A stretch of 64,000 nucleotides of DNA from Pantoea sp. AS-PWVM4. Its GTDB lineage: Bacteria > Pseudomonadota > Gammaproteobacteria > Enterobacterales > Enterobacteriaceae. The notes under the pieces were generated by a model that searched no databases, had not been told where the DNA came from, and saw nothing but the letters and a program-made list of their open reading frames with translations. Below, in pieces: positions 8,953 to 17,119 of the stretch. A program made the translations under genes and the position numbers. Each line of letters opens with the position of its first letter. Position 1 is the first letter of the stretch. The stretch is taken from assembly GCF_000468095.1 (NCBI RefSeq), contig NZ_ASZC01000004.1, positions 1 through 64,000 on the forward strand, in the 5' to 3' direction.

Positions 8953-9634
8953 TCATGGTTTCCAGATAGACTTCGGTGGCTTCGTCCACCGAAATCGGTG
9001 GCATTTCGGCGGTGATGCACAACAGGCCGATATCGTCGCACCAGCTACCGAAGGAACCTGGCGTGGCATAACCGACGCTGCTCACCACCGGCAATTGGGT
9101 TTGCTGCGACAGCCACTGCGCCAGCTCGCTGTGATGGGGATCGTCAATGCAGGCGAGTGGTTCATGCCATGTCACCACCCAGCGCGGTTTAAGTTGATGG
9201 ATTAGCTGGCACAACGCCTGGGTTTCCGGTTCGGAAGAGGGATGCTCGCCAGTCGACAACACCACATCGCGCTCATCCGCCACGCTGTTCCAGCGATACA
9301 CGGTGTCACCGCTTTGCCAGTTGGCGGCCGGGAAATTACGGTTGAGATCGACACCGCGTGCATTGGCGCGCAGCCCCAACTGACATCCGTCAGGATTCAC
9401 CGCCAGAATAACGTGATGACGGCGCAGGGATTCCGGCAGGGTACGCATGGCACCGGACAAGGTGGCGACCGCCGCGTTCTCATCGCCGTGGGTACCGGCA
9501 ATGATCAAACCGCTATCGGCGTCTGCCGCTGGCGCAGGAAACCACAGCAGCGGGGCACCCAATACCGATTGCCCATATTGTTGCCAGACAGCATCCAGCT
9601 TGCCGCGCAACGGGCGCGGGTGTAGTGACGACAT
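8921..9634 (-). CDS. mpaA: Murein tripeptide amidase MpaA
   Basis: M14-family zinc peptidase that cleaves the D-Glu-meso-diaminopimelate bond of murein tripeptide. Zinc ligands appear in GTHGDEN (His49, Glu52) and in VVTWHEPLA, and the catalytic Glu is in ITAEMPP. I take the ATG at 9634, which has GAGGAAG about 7 nt upstream; a TTG six bases earlier is less likely. No signal peptide is seen, in line with a cytoplasmic enzyme. The 3' end overlaps ycjG on the other strand, so the two mRNAs are complementary over 32 bases. Confidence 0.95.
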   Translation of the reverse strand: MSSLHPRPLRGKLDAVWQQYGQSVLGAPLLWFPAPAADADSGLIIAGTHGDENAAVATLSGAMRTLPESLRRHHVILAVNPDGCQLGLRANARGVDLNRNFPAANWQSGDTVYRWNSVADERDVVLSTGEHPSSEPETQALCQLIHQLKPRWVVTWHEPLACIDDPHHSELAQWLSQQTQLPVVSSVGYATPGSFGSWCDDIGLLCITAEMPPISVDEATEVYLETMINLLRWQPQA

Positions 9635-9648
9635 AAGCAAACTTCCTC

Positions 9649-9671
9649 GTAGCAGCGCGGTTTATCGCGCG
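9649..9671. repeat. Single REP-like unit, locus 3, in the mpaA leader
   Basis: GTAGCAGCGCGG followed by TTTATCGCGCG. It begins directly behind the mpaA ribosome binding site, so it lies in the promoter or 5' leader of mpaA rather than at a gene end. Confidence 0.7.
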
Positions 9672-9858
9672 TGTTTTAATGTGCCAACAATTCAAGACAT
9701 GACGCGAAGTGTGACCGTGGCTCCAGCCTCAACATAACGGTAAACAGCACATCAGAAAATAGCTATTTATCAATCATCAATCTGCGATAAAGTGCCAAAA
9801 GTCGCTGGCGGCGCCTCCCTTTTTCGCAGCCGCCTTTTTTCGGGTAAAAGGAGTGGTG

Positions 9859-11478
9859 ATGAAAATAGCGTTTCGCAAGACCCTGGCCGCCTTAATGGTT
9901 ATCGGTGCTATCACACCGGCGTTGGCCGCTTCCGTGCCATCCGGGGCGCAGTTGGCCCCGGTGCAGGAAATCGTGCGCCACATCAAAGATGAACCCGCCT
10001 CGCTCGACCCGATGAAGGCCGTCGGTCTGCCGGAAATCCAGGTGATGCGTGACCTGTTCGAAGGACTGACCAATCAGGATGCGCAAGGTCATATCGTGCC
10101 GGGTGTGGCGCAAAGCTGGAGCAGTAACGACAACAAAACCTGGATTTTCAACCTGCGTAAAGATGCGCGCTGGTCCAATGGTGATCCGGTGACCGCCCAG
10201 GATTTTGTGTACAGCTGGCAGCGCCTGGTTGATCCGAAAAACAGCTCCCCCTCCGCCTGGTTCGCGGCCCTGAGTGGTATCGAAAATGCCGAGGCCATCA
10301 CCAAAGGCCAGATGAGTGCCGATAAACTTGGGGTGACGGCACTGGATGGCAATCGACTGAAGGTGACATTGTCACGACCAGTCCCCTGGTTCCCGAGCAT
10401 GGTTGCCAATGCCGCTTTGTTTCCGGTGCCGGAAAAAGTTATCGCCGAGTCCGGTGATGGCTGGACGGCGCCGGGCAAGCTGGTCGGCAATGGTGCCTAT
10501 CAGCTTCAGTCGCGGGTGGTGAACGAGAAAATTGTGCTGGTGCGCAACCCGCATTATTGGGATGACGCCCATTCGGTGCTGACCAAAGTCACCTTTATCC
10601 CCATCAATGAAGAATCAAGCGCCACCAAACGCTACCGTGCTGGTGATATCGATATCACCGAATCCTTCCCGAAAAACATGTATGCGTTGTTGAAGAAGGA
10701 GCTGCCGGGCCAGGTCTATACCCCGGACCAGCTAGGCACTTACTATTACGCCTTTAACACCGAAAAAGGCCCAACGGCGGATGTACGGGTGCGCAAAGCG
10801 CTGACATGGACTATCGATCGCCGCATCATCGCGGAAAAAGTGTTAGGTACCGGTGAGAAACCGGCCTGGCATTTCACGCCGGATGTCACCGCAGGTTTTA
10901 CCCCGCAGCAGAGCTACCTGCAACAGCACAGTCAGCAGGAGTTAAACGCTCAGGCCAAAGCGCTGCTGAGTGCCGCCGGGTATGGTCCGGCTAAACCGCT
11001 GCACCTGTCGTTGTTGTATAACACCTCAGAAAGTCACCAGAAGATCGCTATCGCGGTGGCGTCGATGTGGAAAAAGAATCTGGGGGTTGATGTCACGCTG
11101 CAAAACCAGGAGTGGAAAACCTACATCGACAGCCGTAACAGCGGCAACTTCGATGTGATCCGTGCCTCCTGGGTGGGGGACTATAACGAACCGTCCACTT
11201 TCCTCAGCCTGCTGACCTCCAGTCATACCGGTAATATCGCGCGTTTCCGTAACGCGGATTATGATGCGGTGATGGCAAAAGCCAGTAACGAGACGAGCGC
11301 GCAGGCGCGTAATCAGGACTACAACCGCGCCGAGCAAATTCTGGCGATGCAGGCCCCGATTGCGCCGATTTATCAGTACACCAATGGGCGTCTGATTAAG
11401 CCGTGGGTGAAGGGCTACCCGATCACCAACCCGGAAGATGTGGCCTACAGTCGCGAACTGTGGATTGCTAAACACTAA
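9859..11478 (+). CDS. mppA: Periplasmic peptide-binding protein MppA/OppA family
   Basis: Solute-binding protein of the SBP_bac_5 family. The ATG at 9859 has AAGGAG 5 nt upstream; a GTG two codons earlier lies inside that site. A Sec signal peptide (about 1-24, MKIAFRKTLAALMVIGAITP, AxA end) precedes the body, which opens with EIVRHIKDEPASLDPMKAVG as in OppA/MppA. Position after mpaA and length (about 539 residues) fit MppA, which delivers murein tripeptide to the Opp permease in E. coli. OppA is the alternative, but no permease genes follow. Confidence 0.85.
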   Translation: MKIAFRKTLAALMVIGAITPALAASVPSGAQLAPVQEIVRHIKDEPASLDPMKAVGLPEIQVMRDLFEGLTNQDAQGHIVPGVAQSWSSNDNKTWIFNLRKDARWSNGDPVTAQDFVYSWQRLVDPKNSSPSAWFAALSGIENAEAITKGQMSADKLGVTALDGNRLKVTLSRPVPWFPSMVANAALFPVPEKVIAESGDGWTAPGKLVGNGAYQLQSRVVNEKIVLVRNPHYWDDAHSVLTKVTFIPINEESSATKRYRAGDIDITESFPKNMYALLKKELPGQVYTPDQLGTYYYAFNTEKGPTADVRVRKALTWTIDRRIIAEKVLGTGEKPAWHFTPDVTAGFTPQQSYLQQHSQQELNAQAKALLSAAGYGPAKPLHLSLLYNTSESHQKIAIAVASMWKKNLGVDVTLQNQEWKTYIDSRNSGNFDVIRASWVGDYNEPSTFLSLLTSSHTGNIARFRNADYDAVMAKASNETSAQARNQDYNRAEQILAMQAPIAPIYQYTNGRLIKPWVKGYPITNPEDVAYSRELWIAKH

Positions 11479-11489
11479 GTTACCTTTCT

Positions 11490-11516
11490 GGCGGCCTTTC
11501 TGGCCGCCTGTCATGT
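11490..11516 (+). terminator. Weak terminator-like hairpin after mppA
   Basis: GGCGGCC-TTTCT-GGCCGCC forms a strong stem, but only a broken T tract (TGTCATGTTT) follows. Confidence 0.45.
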
Positions 11517-11595
11517 TTGCTCACAGCCTGAAGATTGCAACTCGTCGCCGCCACGCTAGACTGTATCGTATTGATTTTGATAGAGAGGCGAGTAC

Positions 11596-12579
11596 GTGAA
11601 CGTCATTGAAGGTAAAGCATTGCAGGTTTCGGATGCCATTGTGGCTTGTCAGCTTGACGGTCAGGGGGGATTGATCGCCATTGAGGACACTGACGTCGTC
11701 AATTGTGAGCGCCCCTGCTGGTTGCACCTCAACTACACCCAGCAGCAAAGCGCTGAATGGTTGCAAAACACCCCGTTAATTCCCGACTCGGTGCGTGATG
11801 CGCTGGCGGGCGACAGCATGCGCCCGCGTGTTACACGTCTGGGTGATGGCTTTATGATTGTGCTGCGCAGCGTCAATCACAACAGCGACTCGCGCCCGGA
11901 TCAACTGGTGGCGATGCGGGTGTTTATTAATGACAAACTGATTGTCTCGACGCGACGTCGCAAGGTGTACGCGATTGATGAAGTGCTTACCGATCTGCAA
12001 AACGGTAACGGTCCGGTGGACGGTGGTAGCTGGCTGGTTGACGTTTGTGATGCACTTACCGATCACGCCAGCGAATTTATTGAAGAGATGCACGATAAGA
12101 TTATCGAGCTGGAAGATGCGCTGATGGATCAGCAGATCCCACCACGCGGTGAGCTGGCGCTGCTGCGCAAGCAATTGATTGTGATGCGACGTTATATGGC
12201 CCCGCAGCGCGATGTCTATGCGCGACTGGCGAGCGAGAAGCTCGGCTGGATGGATGATGATGAACGGCGGCGTATGCAGGATATCGCCGATCGCCTGGGT
12301 CGTGGACTGGACGATCTGGATGCCGGTGTGGCGCGCACCGCCGTGCTGACCGATGAAATTGCGTCGGTGATGGCGGAAGCGATGAACCGTCGTACTTACA
12401 CCATGTCTCTGCTGGCGATGATTTTCCTGCCGACCACTTTTTTAACCGGCCTGTTTGGTGTCAACCTTGGTGGAATACCGGGTGGCGCGTGGCATATGGG
12501 CTTCAGCGTTTTCTGTTTTTTACTGCTGGTGTTGGTGGTGGGACTCGCCTGGTGGTTAAGACGGCGTAAATGGTTATAA
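11596..12579 (+). CDS. zntB: Zinc transporter ZntB (CorA family)
   Basis: CorA-superfamily inner-membrane zinc transporter. The 327-residue length equals E. coli ZntB and nearly every block aligns with it. A large cytoplasmic N-terminal domain is followed by two C-terminal transmembrane helices. The family loop between them reads FGVNLGG, the Gly-Val-Asn form used by ZntB rather than CorA's Gly-Met-Asn. The start is GTG, preceded by GAGAGGCGA. FnrS follows immediately, as in E. coli. Confidence 0.96.
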   Translation: MNVIEGKALQVSDAIVACQLDGQGGLIAIEDTDVVNCERPCWLHLNYTQQQSAEWLQNTPLIPDSVRDALAGDSMRPRVTRLGDGFMIVLRSVNHNSDSRPDQLVAMRVFINDKLIVSTRRRKVYAIDEVLTDLQNGNGPVDGGSWLVDVCDALTDHASEFIEEMHDKIIELEDALMDQQIPPRGELALLRKQLIVMRRYMAPQRDVYARLASEKLGWMDDDERRRMQDIADRLGRGLDDLDAGVARTAVLTDEIASVMAEAMNRRTYTMSLLAMIFLPTTFLTGLFGVNLGGIPGGAWHMGFSVFCFLLLVLVVGLAWWLRRRKWL

Positions 12580-12662
12580 GTGCATTGCGAATGTTAACAA
12601 TGGGTTATCGAAAGGTAACTCGCTGTAAATTAAGGCCAGAAGGGCAAAAAAGCGGAAAAAAA

Positions 12663-12676
12663 CTGATCGACGTCAA
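12663..12676. promoter_or_regulatory. FNR-binding site of fnrS
   Basis: CTGAT-CGAC-GTCAA resembles the FNR consensus TTGAT-N4-ATCAA. Its centre lies about 42 bases before the predicted RNA start at 12712, the class II activator position. A -10-like CAAACT follows at 12699. Confidence 0.8.
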
Positions 12677-12711
12677 TATCCGCAACCGACAACAGGGGCA
12701 AACTCTCTCTC

Positions 12712-12831
12712 GCAGGTGAATGCAACGTCAAGCGATGGGCGTTGCGCTCCATATTGTCTTACTTCCTTTTTTGAATTACTGCATAGCACATTTGATTCGT
12801 ACAACGCCGGCTTATCCGCCGGCTTTTTTTT
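12712..12831 (+). ncRNA. fnrS: Small RNA FnrS (anaerobically induced, Hfq-dependent)
   Basis: The 120-nt segment from GCAGGTGAATGCAACG to the T run is almost identical to E. coli FnrS as I remember it, with the same position after zntB. It ends in a rho-independent terminator (GCCGGC-TTATCC-GCCGGC then eight T). FnrS represses mRNAs of aerobic and oxidative-metabolism genes when FNR is active. The GCGTTGCGCTCC and CUUCCUUUUUU single-stranded regions are the known targeting parts. The terminator stem differs in sequence from E. coli but keeps its shape, which supports selection on the structure. Confidence 0.93.
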
Positions 12832-12896
12832 GCCCGTTTGCCAGTGCCGGTGACCTTTTCCTATGCTTAAAGGACATTCGCAACCAGGAGAAGGGC

Positions 12897-13043
12897 ATGC
12901 AAACTTTCCACGCCACCGATCCCATTCCAACCGATCCACCTCCCATCCCGGAGCCGATTCCGCGTCCACAACCGTTGCCGGAACCTGATCCGCCATACGA
13001 TCCCGAATATCCACCGATCATTGATCCACCGCCACATCGTTAA
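12897..13043 (+). CDS. Small proline-rich protein, unknown function
   Basis: A 48-residue reading frame with a strong AGGAG 6 nt before its ATG and its own terminator directly behind. Apart from the first seven residues it is made of Pro-Xaa-Pro and Asp/Glu-Pro-Pro steps (DPIPTDPPPIPEPIPRPQPL and on to DPPPHR). It is strongly acidic apart from the last two residues and has no signal peptide, transmembrane segment or cysteine. It would be extended, polyproline-II-like. It occupies the space where E. coli has dbpA. The frame stays open into the FnrS gene, but the longer version would have to start inside the RNA. I do not recognise a characterised homologue. Confidence 0.6.
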   Translation: MQTFHATDPIPTDPPPIPEPIPRPQPLPEPDPPYDPEYPPIIDPPPHR

Positions 13044-13050
13044 TAAAAAA

Positions 13051-13081
13051 GGCGCGTAGCCGAAGCGACGCGCCTTTTTTT
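13051..13081 (+). terminator. Terminator between the proline-rich gene and ttcA
   Basis: GGCGCGT and ACGCGCC pair around a 10-nt loop, followed by seven T. On the other strand AAAAAA before the stem gives a T run too, so it may also end ttcA. Confidence 0.88.
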
Positions 13082-13094
13082 GTGCCGGGAGAAA

Positions 13095-14030
13095 TTACTT
13101 AATCTGCAACACGTCGAGACGGGCGCTTAAATCGGGTGCGTCTTCCTCTTCCGGCTGCCAGCCCGCAGGTTGTACCGGCAGCGATTCGCGGTCAAACGCC
13201 AGATCGCCACCGTCAACCACCGCATCACCGTGCTGAATACCTTTGAAATCAAACAGATTAATATCGGCCATATGCGAAGGGACGATGTTTTGCATCGCGC
13301 TGAACATGGTTTCGATCCGTCCCGGATAGCGTTTATCCCAGTCACGCAGCATATCCGCCACCACCTGGCGTTGCAGGTTAGGCTGAGAGCCGCACAGGTT
13401 GCACGGAATAATCGGGAACTGACGGGCTTCGGCAAAGCGGATGATGTCTTTCTCGCGGCAGTAGGCCAGCGGGCGGATCACGATATGTTTACCATCGTCG
13501 CTCATCAACTTCGGTGGCATACCTTTCATTTTGCCGCCGTAGAACATGTTCAGGAACAGGGTTTGCAGGATGTCATCGCGATGATGTCCGAGCGCGATTT
13601 TAGTACAACCCAGTTCCGTCGCGGTGCGGTAAAGAATGCCACGACGCAGGCGTGAACACAGCGAACAGGTGGTTTTTCCTTCCGGGATTTTCTCTTTAAC
13701 GATGGAGTAGGTGTCTTCGTTAACGATTTTATACTCAACGCCCAGTGCATCCAGATAAGCTGGCAGCACATGTTCCGGGAAACCGGGTTGTTTCTGGTCG
13801 AGATTGACCGCCACCAGGGAGAAGTTAACCGGCGCGCTTTGTTGCAGATTGCGCAGAATTTCCAGCAGGGTATAGCTGTCTTTACCTCCAGACAGGCACA
13901 CCATGATGCGATCGCCTTCTTCAATCATATTGAAATCGGCAATCGCTTCGCCCACGTTACGACGCAGACGCTTTTGCAGTTTGTTCAGGTTGTACTGCTC
14001 TTTTTTTGTATTATCTTGATTATGTTGCAT
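13095..14030 (-). CDS. ttcA: tRNA 2-thiocytidine synthase TtcA
   Basis: Catalyses ATP- and iron-sulphur-dependent thiolation of cytidine 32 in certain tRNAs. It has 311 residues and aligns along its whole length with the E. coli enzyme. The PP-loop SGGKDS lies at 47-52. The cysteine pairs TCSLCS (Cys122, Cys125) and PCNLCG (Cys210, Cys213) include the ligands of the catalytic [4Fe-4S] cluster. It is convergent with the proline-rich gene and is followed upstream by a long AT-rich region. Confidence 0.97.
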   Translation of the reverse strand: MQHNQDNTKKEQYNLNKLQKRLRRNVGEAIADFNMIEEGDRIMVCLSGGKDSYTLLEILRNLQQSAPVNFSLVAVNLDQKQPGFPEHVLPAYLDALGVEYKIVNEDTYSIVKEKIPEGKTTCSLCSRLRRGILYRTATELGCTKIALGHHRDDILQTLFLNMFYGGKMKGMPPKLMSDDGKHIVIRPLAYCREKDIIRFAEARQFPIIPCNLCGSQPNLQRQVVADMLRDWDKRYPGRIETMFSAMQNIVPSHMADINLFDFKGIQHGDAVVDGGDLAFDRESLPVQPAGWQPEEEDAPDLSARLDVLQIK

Positions 14031-14392
14031 TATTTACTGTCTCAGCCAGCGATTTTCAGCAAAAGGGGCATGACGGGGGCACTATCCACTACCAGGCGAC
14101 TGTAGCGTTCAGTATTTTAACCTGCTTGCTATTCATCTCTTCAATCCCCGTAGCATTAATCTGGTACACCCTCTGCGCATTCTCGAACCCCATCTGATTC
14201 GCAATAAACGACGGGACCGCACCTGCTGGCATCAGCCAGCAGGCAAAAAGTATGCCGCGTATGGTACGGATTACGGCGGCGAATGCCAGCACGTTTTATA
14301 GCAGCATTCCAGGCTGCCTCCGATCATGCTCGGTGCTGAAGGGTGACGTTAACGATAAGCCGTTTGGTAACGTGGAATACACCCTTGCAAAA

Positions 14393-14411
14393 AGTAATAA
14401 GTATCATTATC
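14393..14411. promoter_or_regulatory. Fur-box-like site 1
   Basis: AGTAATAAGTATCATTATC matches 14 of 19 positions of GATAATGATAATCATTATC. It is 392 bp before the receptor start, far for that gene. It could serve a leftward transcript instead. Confidence 0.45.
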
Positions 14412-14646
14412 TTTCGCGATCTGCGCGCATAGAATGTAGTAGTAAAGCGAAAAATACAGGCAAAAAAAGCAAGGTTAATTTCAATTTGTCGATGATTGTC
14501 CGGCAAGGTAATCTCAATTTAAAGCAATGAAATATAAATATTTATTTGTATTGTTAACATCCATTTTGTTGCCAGAGGAGTGGAGAGGGCATCTGTAGCG
14601 GAAAAGCTAAAATTTATATTTACTACTACATCCCCTCATGTTTGAA

Positions 14647-14667
14647 TGATTATCAATTACATTATCA
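14647..14667. promoter_or_regulatory. Fur-box-like site 2, upstream of the TonB receptor
   Basis: TGATTATCAATTACATTATCA is made of overlapping Fur half sites (TGATTAT and ATTATCA). It lies 136 bp before the receptor start, where iron-dependent repression would be expected. Confidence 0.6.
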
Positions 14668-14802
14668 ACTGCGCCTTGTCTTGATAACAATACCGGACCT
14701 GCCGATCACGCACTTCCGCGCAACAACAGCCGGCAGCATGACAGGATTGCGTCAGAGTATGAAAAATCAGTTTGTGATAATTGCCAGGGAAAAAAATCAG
14801 AA

Positions 14803-16935
14803 ATGAATGAATATAAAAATATTCAACACCACAAGCGCCCTTTGGGGAAAATATGGCTTGCGGTATATAGTGGTGCGTTAATTTCTTCAGGTGGCAGCTA
14901 TGCCGCTACCGACAATAATACCTTGACGGTGACTGCCGCCCAACAGACCGAACAACCCGACACCGGATATTCCAGCCCAACTACGTCGGTCGCCAGTAAA
15001 ACGCCCACCTCTAAACTGAATGAAGCGCAGTCGGTGAGCGTGGTGACAAATAAACAACTGAGTGATTATCAATCCACCACCCTGTCCGATGCTATGCGTT
15101 TTGTTAGTGGCGCTGCGCAGGCGAATACGCTGGGCCAGACGGAAGATGGTATTGTTCGCCGCGGTTTTGGTTCAAACTCCGATGGTTCTGTGTTCCGTGA
15201 CGGTATCCGTAGTAGCCAGGGACTTAATCTTGATGCCACCACGGATCACGTTGAAGTGTTGAAAGGGTCGTCTTCGCTGTTATACGGTATTTTAAATCCC
15301 GGTGGGATGATTAATGTCGTGAGTAAAAAACCGCAATATGAGTGGCACACCATTGTTGGTGGACACTACAACAGTACTGGAGGCGGTGCAGGAAATATTG
15401 ATATTACCGGCCCACTGGGCAATGGTTTTGCTTTCCGTCTGATTGCCGAAAAACAAGCGCAGAATTACTGGCGCGGATACGGCAATGAAAAGCATAATCT
15501 GCTGGCACCTTCATTACAGTGGTATGGCGAAAAAGCCAGTTTTAATATCAGCTATGAAAGTTATCAGTATGATATTCCGTACGATCGCGGCACGGCATTT
15601 ATTAATGGGAAACCGATCAATATCGGTTATAAAACCCGGCTGGATGATTATTCCAACCATGCGTGGGGGCGTAATCAGACCTTCAACAGCTACTGGGATT
15701 ATCAGTTCAATGACATTTGGTCGACCCGCGTTACCGTAGGGATGAACCAGCGCAAGTACAACAGCAATACCGTGACAACCACCGCCATTAATACAACCAC
15801 CGGTGTCGTTACGCGACGTCCAGATGCCTTCCGCGGCTTTAACCACAAAACAAAATATGTTTCGTGGGATGCCATCGGTACGCCCGAAATATTTGGCATG
15901 ACGCATAACCTGGTGGTCGGTACTGATTATGAAATGAACCAAACCTACCGTGCACACGCTTATAACGGTACAAAAAATACTGACTTCACTCTGAGCAACC
16001 CGGTTTATGGATTAGCAACCATCACCGACAGCAGTACGGAAAAAACTGCCGACAGTAATCTGCTCAATCGCATTCACAACCGCTCGGTCTATTTTAAAGA
16101 CAATATTGACCTGACGTCGCAATGGACCGTGGTAGCTGGCGCCCGTTATCAGCACTTCGAACAACGCGAATCAAGAGGCAGTGATTCCACACTGACTTAT
16201 AGCGATGAAGGTAATAAGTTTTTGCCTCAAACAGGGCTGATTTATAAGCTGACACCGACAGTATCTTTCTATGGCAGTTTGAGTAAATCGTTTACGCCAT
16301 CGACTAATCCGGATGACAACGGCGACGTTGAAGCTCCTGAACAGGGTACGACCTATGAAGTCGGCAGCAAATGGCAGATGACACCGGCACTGCTTGCCAC
16401 GGTTGCGCTCTACCGTATAGATGAGCGCAATGTTGCCTTAGCATTAAACGATGGAACCTATGCCGTAGATAAAGCTCGTTCCAGTGGCATTGAATTAGAG
16501 GTTAACGGTGAGATTTATCCTGACTGGGATATTAGCGCCAATTACAGTTACAACGAGGCGAAAATCGTTAACGATAAAACCGACCCGACTAATAATGGCA
16601 ACCGTCTGCAAAACGCACCACGAAATTCCGGTGCGGTCTATTTAAGCCACGATCTGCGCTTCAATCTGTTGCCGGGCAGTTTCCGTATCGGCGGCGGGGT
16701 TCGTTATATGGGCACGCGTGCGGGTGATCCGAGCAACAGTTTCACCCTGCCTGCTTACACCGTCGCGGACAGTTTTATTGGTTGGGACAATCAACTGCTG
16801 GGTAAAAAAACGCATTTACAATTAAACCTCAACAACTTGTTTAACAAGCATTATTACACCTCCAGTGGTGGCAATTTGCGCGTTGCTGAAGGTGAAACGC
16901 GCAACCTGGTGCTCAGCGCAAGCGTCGAGTTCTGA
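14803..16935 (+). CDS. TonB-dependent siderophore receptor
   Basis: Outer-membrane receptor of 710 residues from the FhuA/FcuA-like group. A signal peptide (about 1-34, ending GGSYA) precedes a TonB-box-like TLTVTAAQ near 40. The plug domain follows (about 65-170, with VEVLKGSSSLLYG and PGGMINVVSKKP). A 22-strand-type barrel then runs to a terminal phenylalanine (SASVEF), the usual outer-membrane end signal. Ferrichrome or another hydroxamate siderophore is a reasonable guess for the ligand; the sequence alone does not decide. An upstream Fur-like site and a following Fur-controlled gene support iron regulation. Confidence 0.93.
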   Translation: MNEYKNIQHHKRPLGKIWLAVYSGALISSGGSYAATDNNTLTVTAAQQTEQPDTGYSSPTTSVASKTPTSKLNEAQSVSVVTNKQLSDYQSTTLSDAMRFVSGAAQANTLGQTEDGIVRRGFGSNSDGSVFRDGIRSSQGLNLDATTDHVEVLKGSSSLLYGILNPGGMINVVSKKPQYEWHTIVGGHYNSTGGGAGNIDITGPLGNGFAFRLIAEKQAQNYWRGYGNEKHNLLAPSLQWYGEKASFNISYESYQYDIPYDRGTAFINGKPINIGYKTRLDDYSNHAWGRNQTFNSYWDYQFNDIWSTRVTVGMNQRKYNSNTVTTTAINTTTGVVTRRPDAFRGFNHKTKYVSWDAIGTPEIFGMTHNLVVGTDYEMNQTYRAHAYNGTKNTDFTLSNPVYGLATITDSSTEKTADSNLLNRIHNRSVYFKDNIDLTSQWTVVAGARYQHFEQRESRGSDSTLTYSDEGNKFLPQTGLIYKLTPTVSFYGSLSKSFTPSTNPDDNGDVEAPEQGTTYEVGSKWQMTPALLATVALYRIDERNVALALNDGTYAVDKARSSGIELEVNGEIYPDWDISANYSYNEAKIVNDKTDPTNNGNRLQNAPRNSGAVYLSHDLRFNLLPGSFRIGGGVRYMGTRAGDPSNSFTLPAYTVADSFIGWDNQLLGKKTHLQLNLNNLFNKHYYTSSGGNLRVAEGETRNLVLSASVEF

Positions 16936-17072
16936 GGCTGAGGTTCTTCACCGTTATTGCAAAATAGTTCAGGAATACCAAACGGCTCTGTCGGATCGGG
17001 AGCCGTTTATTATTACGACCATGACGTCATGGGTGGACATTAAGCCCCGCAGCACCAATCGCTATACACAAA

Positions 17073-17087
17073 TGATAATTATTATCA
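17073..17087. promoter_or_regulatory. Fur box upstream of the FAD monooxygenase
   Basis: TGATAAT-T-ATTATCA is an exact 7-1-7 Fur site and forms a perfect palindrome with flanking A and T. It lies 32 bp before the ATG at 17120, covering the likely promoter. Confidence 0.88.
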
Positions 17088-17119
17088 TAAACTCTGGTGG
17101 TGCTGACCAAGGAGCGATA

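Larger units (their letters stand above)
14031..14802. other. 772-bp AT-rich intergenic region before the TonB receptor
   Basis: This stretch is visibly more AT-rich than its surroundings. It holds two Fur-box-like sites (14393-14411 and 14647-14667). A leftward frame at 14089-14292 starts with GTG and has a hydrophobic N-terminus, but I see no ribosome binding site and do not call it. A rightward frame at 14252-14530 also looks non-coding. The size and composition fit a join where foreign DNA entered next to ttcA. Confidence 0.6.

Noticed and set aside
12720..13043. Longer 107-residue version of the proline-rich protein
   Set aside because: It would start inside the FnrS RNA and read through its terminator; the internal ATG at 12897 has the good ribosome binding site.
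14089..14292. Leftward 67-residue frame with a hydrophobic N-terminus downstream of a Fur-like site
   Set aside because: It needs a GTG start without a ribosome binding site and its sequence does not match a family I know; kept only as a comment in the intergenic entry.
14252..14530. Rightward 92-residue frame in the AT-rich region
   Set aside because: No ribosome binding site, unlikely composition, and it runs through a Fur-like site.
16865..17119. N-terminal extension of the FAD monooxygenase into the receptor gene
   Set aside because: The extension overlaps the receptor's end and the Fur box, and the FAD-binding motif starts at the normal distance from the ATG at 17120.
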